DNA from: Clostridiales bacterium S5-A14a
GTDB taxonomy: Bacteria; Bacillota; Clostridia; Peptostreptococcales; Anaerovoracaceae
NCBI GenBank assembly: GCA_000758905.1
Contig: JRNA01000014.1
Coordinates: forward strand, 62,001-126,000
Direction of reading: 5' to 3'
DNA: 64,000 nt
Shown piece by piece: positions 42,891-50,098 of this stretch. A program made the position numbers and the translations under genes. The stretch's first letter is position 1; each line of letters begins with the position of its first letter. The notes beneath the pieces were generated by a model that was not told the DNA's origin, made no database searches, and saw only the letters and a program-made list of their open reading frames with translations.

Positions 42891-44264
42891 ATGATTAAGA
42901 ATGCTTTTGCGTACGTGACAAGAAAAAGAGTTAAGTCATTGATAATACTCTTGATTATTTTGTCTATGTCTACATTGAGTCTGATTAGCTTATCAATCAA
43001 GGATGCGACGGACAGAGCTTCGAAGGAAACGTTTGGAAATATAAACAACAGTTTTTCTATGGAGATTAATAGACAGGTTAATATGGGGACGCCAAGGGGT
43101 GGCGGAAATGTCAGGGGTCAGGATATAAAGAAAATTGCCGAAACAAAAGATATATCGGATTATGTAAAAAGAATTAATAGTGTAGCTGATCTTGTTGATC
43201 ATGACATAATTGAAACACAGGAGACGCTTGCAAATCAATCTCAGGAAAGGGCAAAAAACTTTAAGAGGACAGTCATGCTCACCGGGGTCAATGAGTCTTC
43301 AAAGGAGACGAAATTTGTGTCTGGAGCATATAAGCTTGTTGATGGAGAACACCTAAAGAATGGCGATAAAAACAAGGTCTTGCTCCATAAAGATTTGGCA
43401 GAAAAAAATAATTTAAAAGTAGGAGATAAGATAAAAATTAAGTCGAATCTCTTCGATGCTGATAATGAAAAGCATGCGGATGAGACTGTGGAAGCGGAGA
43501 TAAAGGGACTCTTCGATGGGCATAACAACGGTGGAGTTAGTGCTGCACAGGAGCTTTATGAGAACACTTTGGTTACAGATTTAGATACTGCTGCTAAGGT
43601 GTATGGGAATACTGAGGATACCGCTGTTTATCAGGACGCGACATTTTTTGTTAAGGGTGATAAGGACATAGATGATGTAATTAATAGTCTTGAGAAACTC
43701 GACATCGACTGGAGGCAATACAATCTTATCAAGAGTTCGTCAAATTATCCTGCGTTGCAGCAATCTATTTCTGGAATATACGGAATAGCAAATAAATTGC
43801 TTGTTGGTTCTTTGATATTTGCGGCTGTTATTGTTTCACTCTTACTATTCTTGTGGATGAATGCGAGAAAGAAGGAGATGGCCGTGCTTCTATCCCTTGG
43901 CATAACCAAAACGAAGATATTTATACAGCTGGCGATGGAACTCGTCTTTATATCAATTCCTGCCTTTATAGCATCGTATTTTGTTGCGGGTTATGCTGGT
44001 AGAATGCTTGGAAACAGTATTTTGAAGAAGGTTACGGGGGATATTGCGAAACAAATAGCGAGTGAGTCTGCATCAGGTCAACTCGGCGGCGGAGCAGAGG
44101 TAGATGGATTCAATAAGACACTGACGAGCCTGGATATTAATATTTTGCCGGAGTCGATGATATACGTCGTTTTGTTCATGTCGCTTGCACTTTTGGTGTC
44201 ATTAGTGGTATCATCTTCAAGTATTTTAAAGAAAAATCCAAAAGATCTTTTGGTTGATATATAA
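42891..44264 (+). CDS. FtsX-like ABC transporter permease 2
   Basis: A 457-residue paralogue of the first permease with the same layout: a helix at ~15-36, an extracytoplasmic domain, and three helices near 300-325, 345-370 and 425-448. The ectodomain has 'NMGTPRGGGNVRG' near its start and a Gly/Ala-rich stretch ('SASGQLGGGAEVDG') before the last helix. The ATG follows 'GGGGGAG'. It completes the transporter. Confidence 0.88.
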   Translation: MIKNAFAYVTRKRVKSLIILLIILSMSTLSLISLSIKDATDRASKETFGNINNSFSMEINRQVNMGTPRGGGNVRGQDIKKIAETKDISDYVKRINSVADLVDHDIIETQETLANQSQERAKNFKRTVMLTGVNESSKETKFVSGAYKLVDGEHLKNGDKNKVLLHKDLAEKNNLKVGDKIKIKSNLFDADNEKHADETVEAEIKGLFDGHNNGGVSAAQELYENTLVTDLDTAAKVYGNTEDTAVYQDATFFVKGDKDIDDVINSLEKLDIDWRQYNLIKSSSNYPALQQSISGIYGIANKLLVGSLIFAAVIVSLLLFLWMNARKKEMAVLLSLGITKTKIFIQLAMELVFISIPAFIASYFVAGYAGRMLGNSILKKVTGDIAKQIASESASGQLGGGAEVDGFNKTLTSLDINILPESMIYVVLFMSLALLVSLVVSSSSILKKNPKDLLVDI

Positions 44265-44302
44265 TATAATTAAGTTTTAAAGTGACGGGGAGTGGAGATC
44301 TT

Positions 44303-44956
44303 ATGAAAATTCTTGTGGTTGAAGACGATCATACTATAAGGGAAGGCATAAAGGAATATCTTTCGGAATTTGGGTACAGCGTGATAGAAGCCGCTGATGG
44401 CAAGGCGGCACTGGATAATTTTAATGAGTCCGTGAATCTAGTTATACTCGATATTCAAATCCCATTCATAAATGGTCTTGATGTCCTCAAGGAAATCAGG
44501 AAGAAAAGCAATTTGCCAGTTTTAATATTGACAGCCTTCAGTGATGAGGACTACAAAATAGAGGCCTTCACTCACTTGGCGGATGGATATATCGAAAAGC
44601 CGTTTTCTCTCCCAGTCTTGAAGGTAAGAGTTGACTCCCTGATAGAAAAATATTTTGGTCAAATCGAAAAGTTTGAATATGAAAATACAGAGGTTGATTT
44701 CACTGGGTACACGGCGACTGTAAATGGTAGACGCGTAGATGTAAAAGCAAAAGAACTTGAGATTCTAAAATTTCTTTTGGAAAACGAAGGGCAAGCTCTC
44801 ACGCGCTCTCAGATAATTGATAAGGTATGGAAGGATACGGATGAAATACCATATGATCGTGTAATAGATGTTTATATCAAGGAACTAAGGAAGAAACTTG
44901 ATCTTGATTGCATAGTAACAATTAGGAATGTAGGCTATAAGCTGGTGAGAAAATGA
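44303..44956 (+). CDS. OmpR/PhoB-family response regulator
   Basis: A 217-residue regulator. The receiver domain has acidic residues E7-D8-D9, phosphorylation site D50 ('LVILDIQIPF') and 'LTAF'/'KPFS' switch residues. The C-terminal winged helix (~130-215) ends 'IVTIRNVGYKLVRK'. The start is ATG 44303 after 'GGAG'; the earlier start adds seven residues. It overlaps the kinase by ATGA. It likely controls the ABC genes immediately upstream. Confidence 0.95.
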   Translation: MKILVVEDDHTIREGIKEYLSEFGYSVIEAADGKAALDNFNESVNLVILDIQIPFINGLDVLKEIRKKSNLPVLILTAFSDEDYKIEAFTHLADGYIEKPFSLPVLKVRVDSLIEKYFGQIEKFEYENTEVDFTGYTATVNGRRVDVKAKELEILKFLLENEGQALTRSQIIDKVWKDTDEIPYDRVIDVYIKELRKKLDLDCIVTIRNVGYKLVRK

Positions 44957-46338
44957 AGAATTTAAAAATATTACCTAAAATGTTCATTCAGACATTTTTG
45001 CTTTTGAGCATAATAATATTGATGATACATCTCTCGGTCTTCTTGATTTTCCCAAAGACTTATCTTGAGAGTAGGAAGGCCGAAATAAATACAAAGGCGG
45101 ACGAAATTGCCGAGCAGATGCAGGGCAAGGACGCATCATACGTCGAGGAATACCTGAATGTATTTTCTGAAACTGGTGAAATAAAGGGCTACATCAGAGG
45201 GCACGGTGGGGATAATGAAATAAATATCAAAGACAATATTGAGTTTGACCCTAAAAGCAAAGACAATTCCCTGGTAATTGAAGAACGAAAAGTTATACTT
45301 AACACGGGTAATGAGGTGTATCTCCAGTTTGTTTCGACAGCAGATATGAAGAAGGATGCAAAGGATCTGAGTTTGGGAATTCTGCCTTACTCGTTGCTCA
45401 TTTCAGTCTTTGTTTCCATAATAGTTTCCATAATTTACGCTAGGGCAATTAAAGGCAATATCGACGAGATCAAGGAAATTACAGATAGAATGATGACGCT
45501 TGATAAGGCCGCATATTTGGCAGTTGATTCCAAAAACGAAGTCGGAGAATTGAAGTCTCAGATTAACCAATTATATTCTACACTCCTTGAATCTATCGAT
45601 GATTTGGAACTGAAAAACAAGGAAATCTTGGAGCTTGAAAGACTAAAATATAATTTTTTCAGGGGTGCCTCTCATGAACTTAAAACGCCTCTAGCCAGCC
45701 TCAAGATAATCCTTGAAAATATGAAGTTTAATATTGGCAAGTACAAGGATCGGGATGCATACATAGGGAACTGCATTGAAATAGTAGATGAACTGACACA
45801 AAATATTTCTCAGCTTTTGCATATCTCTTCGCTTGAGCATATGAAGAATGACGAGGAAATGATAGAGATTAAGCCCACACTCGAAGACGTACTTAAGAAA
45901 TATGAACTCTTAGCGGAACAGAAAAATATTGATATCAAGAATGCGATATCGTATGAAAAAATATATATAGGAAGGTCTGCACTTAAGATAATTCTATCAA
46001 ATCTCATCGGCAATGCTGTAAAATACACGGGACTCAAGGGAGATGTGAATATCGGGGTCGAAAATATTGATTCACATAATGCCGAGACGAACGATAATGA
46101 AGATGATGAAATAGGCTACGAGAGATGGTTTTACATTGAAAATACGTATGACTCAAATGTGGAAGAAATAGATCTAGATAAGATTTTTGATATTAAGTTC
46201 AATTTAAACAAAGAAAATAGTAGTGGACTAGGCTTATACATAGTTAAAAATCTGTTGGATAATTATAACCTTATATACAAGGTTGAGAATAGGGATGGGA
46301 TGTTTGTTTTTAAAATAAAAATAGAGGGCGGTGAATAG
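44953..46338 (+). CDS. Sensor histidine kinase
   Basis: A 461-residue kinase with TM1 at ~11-33, an extracytoplasmic sensor of about 105 residues, TM2 at ~142-163, a HAMP-like linker, H241 in 'GASHELKTPLASL', and an ATPase domain with 'LIGNAVKYTG' and 'SSGLGLYIVKNLL'. The sizeable ectodomain sets it apart from the short Bce-type kinases that sense through the transporter. It is coupled to the regulator gene. The stop codon lies in the loop of the ridA terminator. Confidence 0.94.
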   Translation: MKNLKILPKMFIQTFLLLSIIILMIHLSVFLIFPKTYLESRKAEINTKADEIAEQMQGKDASYVEEYLNVFSETGEIKGYIRGHGGDNEINIKDNIEFDPKSKDNSLVIEERKVILNTGNEVYLQFVSTADMKKDAKDLSLGILPYSLLISVFVSIIVSIIYARAIKGNIDEIKEITDRMMTLDKAAYLAVDSKNEVGELKSQINQLYSTLLESIDDLELKNKEILELERLKYNFFRGASHELKTPLASLKIILENMKFNIGKYKDRDAYIGNCIEIVDELTQNISQLLHISSLEHMKNDEEMIEIKPTLEDVLKKYELLAEQKNIDIKNAISYEKIYIGRSALKIILSNLIGNAVKYTGLKGDVNIGVENIDSHNAETNDNEDDEIGYERWFYIENTYDSNVEEIDLDKIFDIKFNLNKENSSGLGLYIVKNLLDNYNLIYKVENRDGMFVFKIKIEGGE

Positions 46339-46347
46339 GCCGCCCTC
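46324..46347 (-). terminator. ridA terminator
   Basis: GAGGGCGG (46324-46331) pairs with CCGCCCTC (46340-46347); on the minus strand it is followed by TATTTTTATTTT. It overlaps the 3' end of the histidine kinase gene. Confidence 0.8.
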
Positions 46348-46364
46348 AGCCACAAATCTATCTA

Positions 46365-46733
46365 TTAAATTTCAGCAATGACCTCAACCTCAACCAGGAA
46401 ACCTCCAGGAAGATCGGCAGCAGCAATACAGCTCCTTGCCGGTTTTTCTTTTATGTATTTTGCGTAAATCTCATTGAAAGCCTTGAAATCATTGATATCT
46501 TTTAGGAAGCAGGTAGTTTTAACAACTTTGTCAAGGCTTGAGCCTGCCTCCTCAAGAATAGCTTTTAAATTTAGCATAACCTGTTCAGTTTGAGCCTCAA
46601 GTCCATCTACTAACTTCCCAGTTTCAGGATTAATGCCGCCCTGACCTGAAGTAAAAACTAAATTTCCTGAAATGATAGCCTGTGAATAAGGGCCAAGAGC
46701 CTTAGGAGCATTATCAGTGTGTATTTTTTTCAT
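46365..46733 (-). CDS. ridA: RidA family 2-iminobutanoate/2-iminopropanoate deaminase
   Basis: A 122-residue RidA/YjgF/UK114 protein, normally a trimer that hydrolyses reactive imines from PLP-enzyme reactions. The substrate-binding Arg lies in 'EKPARSCIAAADLPGG', with 'GPYSQAI' near the N-terminus and 'VEVEVIA' at the end. Length and motifs are standard. The start follows 'GAGGAAAGAATT' on the minus strand. It converges with the histidine kinase gene. Confidence 0.95.
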   Translation of the reverse strand: MKKIHTDNAPKALGPYSQAIISGNLVFTSGQGGINPETGKLVDGLEAQTEQVMLNLKAILEEAGSSLDKVVKTTCFLKDINDFKAFNEIYAKYIKEKPARSCIAAADLPGGFLVEVEVIAEI

Positions 46734-46908
46734 AATTCTTTCCTCTCGTAGCGTCGATTTTAGTTAAATTTTTGAATTCTATATTAATCTTTTTCAGGAC
46801 TCAATAATATCACAAAATAAAATAAAAATCTATTTCATGAGGGAGGTTTTGACATTTATGACAAATTTAAAAATAAAGTAAAACATCATAATATATAGGT
46901 AGCCATAT

Positions 46909-46937
46909 TAGACAAGAAAACGTTAAAATGATATAAT
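46909..46937 (+). promoter_or_regulatory. Promoter of the nicotinamidase-like gene
   Basis: TAGACA (46909-46914), 17-bp spacer, TATAAT (46932-46937), 46 bp before the start. Confidence 0.65.
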
Positions 46938-46983
46938 TGTCGAGTAAAATAATACATAAATATAAATTGATAAGGTGGATAAA

Positions 46984-47517
46984 ATGACCAAAAAGAAGGT
47001 GTTCATAGTTATAGATATGCAAAATGACTTCATCACAGGACCGCTCGGGAATGATGAGGGAAGGTCAATTGTTGGTGCTTTGAAAGAGGAAATTGAGAGA
47101 AAAAAATCTGAAGGATATGAAATCTTATTCACTCTGGATACCCATAATGGAGAATATATGAATTCTCAGGAAGGTAGATATCTACCTGTTGAGCATTGCA
47201 TCGAAGGAACAGAAGGGTGGCAAATCATTCCTGAACTGCGCCCATATGTCGGCAGCAAAAATATTTTGTTGAAAAATTCGTTTGGAGCTACAGATATTGG
47301 TAAATGGGTGGAGGAAGCTGCTGGCGGTGAACCAGAAGAAATTGTGCTTACGGGTGTATGTACTGATATATGCGTAATTTCAAACTCAATGATTCTCAAG
47401 GCATATTTTCCTGAGACTCCGATTAAGGTTATGGGAAAACTTTGTGCCGGTGTTACTCCTGAAAGCCATGAGAATGCACTCAAGGCGATGGGACCCTGCC
47501 AAATTGACGTTATATAG
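46984..47517 (+). CDS. pncA: Isochorismatase-family hydrolase, probable nicotinamidase
   Basis: A 177-residue cysteine hydrolase. The catalytic triad is D11 ('VIDMQNDF'), K97 ('ILLKNSFGA') and C130 ('TDICV'); D52, H54 and H71 match the metal site of nicotinamidases. It converts nicotinamide to nicotinate for NAD salvage if the call is right. NAD synthetase follows 77 nt downstream, which supports it. The start is ATG 46984 after 'AAGGTGG'; GTG 46975 lies in that site. Other isochorismatase-like amidases remain possible. Confidence 0.85.
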   Translation: MTKKKVFIVIDMQNDFITGPLGNDEGRSIVGALKEEIERKKSEGYEILFTLDTHNGEYMNSQEGRYLPVEHCIEGTEGWQIIPELRPYVGSKNILLKNSFGATDIGKWVEEAAGGEPEEIVLTGVCTDICVISNSMILKAYFPETPIKVMGKLCAGVTPESHENALKAMGPCQIDVI

Positions 47518-47594
47518 CATTTTCAGAATTTTGTGCATTTGAAGCATTGGTTATAATGCAGTATTTTGCATGTTTGAATCAATTAGGAGGAATA

Positions 47595-48383
47595 ATGAAA
47601 TCAACTGAAGCGTGTCAATTCAAATTTGAAAGAGATGCGGTTAAGAATCAAATAGTCGCATGGATTCGTGATTGGTTTTTAAAGAATGGGAAAGACAGCC
47701 CAGCAGTAGTTGCAATCAGCGGGGGCAAAGATAGTTCTGTTGTTGCAGCCCTATGTGTTGAGGCACTAGGACGAGAAAAGGTATACGGAGTGCTTATGCC
47801 ACAGGGGGAGCAGCATGATATTGATGCTTCAATGGATCTTGTGGAGCATTTAGGTATAAATTACTCCGTGATAAATATCGGCAATACCGTTAAAACCATA
47901 ACGGAAGAAATCGAAGCATCTATGGGGTCAAAGATCTCAAGCCAAGCAAAGGTAAACCTGCCTGCGAGAATAAGAATGTCTACAACTTATGCAGTTTCAC
48001 AGAGCATGAACGGCAGAGTTGCAAACACCTGCAATCTATCTGAAGACTGGGTTGGATATTCTACAAGATATGGCGATTCAGCAGGTGACTTCAGTCCACT
48101 TTCACATCTAACGGTACACGAGGTTAGGGAAATCGGAGAAGCACTTGGACTTCCTAATCATCTGATCTACAAGGTGCCCGAGGACGGACTTTCAGGTAAG
48201 AGCGACGAAGATAATCTTGGATTCACATACGACGTGCTTGATAGATACATAAGAACGGGAGAAATTGACGATCAAGAGACCAAGGCGCTCATTGATAAAA
48301 AGAGAAAATTCAGTAGATTCAAACTGGAACTCATGCCGTCATTTGATTTTGAGGCTCCTGTTAAAGCCGAGGATTTAGATTGA
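47595..48383 (+). CDS. nadE: Ammonia-dependent NAD+ synthetase
   Basis: A 262-residue NadE that adenylates and amidates nicotinate adenine dinucleotide. The PP-loop is 'ISGGKDS' (41-47), with 'NTCNLSEDWVGYSTRYGD' and 'KSDEDNLGFTYDVLD' as later NaAD/ATP-binding segments. There is no glutaminase domain, so free ammonia is used. The start is ATG 47595 after 'TTAGGAGG'; the upstream ATG adds 16 unrelated residues. It lies between pncA and murE, probably in one transcript. Confidence 0.95.
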   Translation: MKSTEACQFKFERDAVKNQIVAWIRDWFLKNGKDSPAVVAISGGKDSSVVAALCVEALGREKVYGVLMPQGEQHDIDASMDLVEHLGINYSVINIGNTVKTITEEIEASMGSKISSQAKVNLPARIRMSTTYAVSQSMNGRVANTCNLSEDWVGYSTRYGDSAGDFSPLSHLTVHEVREIGEALGLPNHLIYKVPEDGLSGKSDEDNLGFTYDVLDRYIRTGEIDDQETKALIDKKRKFSRFKLELMPSFDFEAPVKAEDLD

Positions 48384-48395
48384 AGGGAGCGCCGG

Positions 48396-50048
48396 ATGAA
48401 ACTATCAAAAATTCTTCAAGATGTAGAATATAGAGTTATAAACAAAGAAAATCTAATTGCTGAAGATCTGAAACCGGTAAATGCTGATGATATAAACATT
48501 ACCGGCTTGACGCTTGACTCGAGGAAGGTAAAGCCCGGATACGCGTTTTTTGCTGTAAAAGGACTTGAAACGGATGGGCATAAATATATTCAAAAGGCCA
48601 TAGAAAATGGAGCCGTTGCCGTCGTGCTTACAGACATAAATAGCCTTTCTTCAATCGATTTTGGCGGAGATATCAATAAAGAAAAAGTTGAGCTCATACT
48701 AGTGGACGATATGAGGAAGGCAATGTCTGATATTGCTGATAATTTTTATGACAAACCAGGCGACAAAATAGTTGTCTACGGCGTTACTGGTACTAATGGC
48801 AAAACTACAACGACCAATATAATACGCGACATACTTGAAAATGGAATGAATCCACAAATTACTTGCGGATATATAGGGACAAACGGAATCAAGTATGGTG
48901 ATGTGGAAATACCACCCGAGATGACAACACCAGATGTGCTAACTCTAAAAAAATATTTGTGCGACATGATTAACGCAGGTATGCGAGCAGTTGCAATGGA
49001 GGTGAGCTCTCATGCACTTGCCATTGGAAGGGTGGATGGAATAAATTTCGATGTAGCTGCATTTACGAATCTAACACATGATCACCTTGATTTCCATAAG
49101 ACGATGGAAAACTATTTTGCTGCAAAACAGCTATTGTTTAAAGGCCTTTCTCCAAATGCCATTTCAATACTAAACGCAGATGATGAGGCCACCATTGAAA
49201 AACTCAAAGAGGTTTCTGGGGGAGAAATTTTTACATACGGCAAGAAGCAATCAGATTACATGATTAGAGATCTTGAGCTCAGGGCTAATGGAAGTGCATT
49301 CTCTCTTGAAGTTTCCTCACGTGCCATGGATGCTCATAGGTCAAGGATAGATTCACTTGTAATGAACAATGATGGTGCCTTTGGGAAATCCATATATCAA
49401 ATCGAAACCAATCTGCTCGCTGAATACAATGTATATAATTTGGTAGCTGCAATAGCGTGCCTCCACCAGAGAGGTTTCCAAATTGAGGACTTCACGGGCT
49501 GGCTTGAAAATATAGCGCAGGTTGAAGGTAGGATGGAGTCTGTACCGAATGAGTTGGGTATCCATGTCATAGTAGACTATGCTCATACTGTAGATGCAAT
49601 GGAAAAAGTTTACGACTTTGTTGAATCTGTTTGTGAATCACATGAAAAACAAAATAAATTGCGCCCAAAGATTATATCGGTCTTCGGATCTGCAGGAAAG
49701 AGGGATAAAACGAAAAGGCCGTATATGGGTATAACAGCATATAATAACTCTGATTATGTTCTCCTTACAGAAGATGATCCGCGCGATGAGGATCCAGTAA
49801 AAATCGCCGAGGAAATAAGGGGAGAATTAGAGGATAGTAATATCAGAATAATTCCTGATAGAATTGAGGCAATCAAGACCGGTATAGAAATGGCAGGAAA
49901 AAATGATTTTGTGCTCATCCTTGGGAAGGGAGAAGACAGATTCATGGCCAGAGAGTTTGAAAGAGCTCCTTGGGACGGTGATAACGTTATAGCTATGAGA
50001 ATATTGGAAGATCTTGGTGCATCACGAAAAAAGGGTGGTACGAACTAG
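48396..50048 (+). CDS. murE: UDP-N-acetylmuramoyl-tripeptide synthetase MurE
   Basis: It adds the third amino acid to the peptidoglycan stem. The ATP loop is 'GVTGTNGKTTT' (129-139), and 'NLTHDHLDFHKTMENY' carries the carbamylated-lysine region nearby. The diaminopimelate-type specificity loop DNPR appears here as D460-D461-P462-R463, keeping the Arg but with Asp for Asn; meso-DAP is still the best guess. At 550 residues it is longer than usual (~490), with insertions near 290-330. It starts 12 nt after nadE and has its own terminator. Confidence 0.95.
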   Translation: MKLSKILQDVEYRVINKENLIAEDLKPVNADDINITGLTLDSRKVKPGYAFFAVKGLETDGHKYIQKAIENGAVAVVLTDINSLSSIDFGGDINKEKVELILVDDMRKAMSDIADNFYDKPGDKIVVYGVTGTNGKTTTTNIIRDILENGMNPQITCGYIGTNGIKYGDVEIPPEMTTPDVLTLKKYLCDMINAGMRAVAMEVSSHALAIGRVDGINFDVAAFTNLTHDHLDFHKTMENYFAAKQLLFKGLSPNAISILNADDEATIEKLKEVSGGEIFTYGKKQSDYMIRDLELRANGSAFSLEVSSRAMDAHRSRIDSLVMNNDGAFGKSIYQIETNLLAEYNVYNLVAAIACLHQRGFQIEDFTGWLENIAQVEGRMESVPNELGIHVIVDYAHTVDAMEKVYDFVESVCESHEKQNKLRPKIISVFGSAGKRDKTKRPYMGITAYNNSDYVLLTEDDPRDEDPVKIAEEIRGELEDSNIRIIPDRIEAIKTGIEMAGKNDFVLILGKGEDRFMAREFERAPWDGDNVIAMRILEDLGASRKKGGTN

Positions 50049-50070
50049 GGGAATTAGTAAATTAAATTGA

Positions 50071-50098
50071 CCCGCGTCTTTAGACGCGGGCTTTTTTT
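50071..50098 (+). terminator. murE terminator, also encoding the end of the opposing gene
   Basis: CCCGCGTC (50071-50078), TTTA loop, GACGCGGG (50083-50090), then CTTTTTTT. The stop and last codons (KKARV) of the large minus-strand gene lie within this hairpin and its T run. Confidence 0.92.

Noticed and set aside
46845-46900. Six-codon ORF after GGGAGG with TTGACA nearby
   Set aside because: Too short, with poor spacing (12 nt); treated as part of the promoter region.
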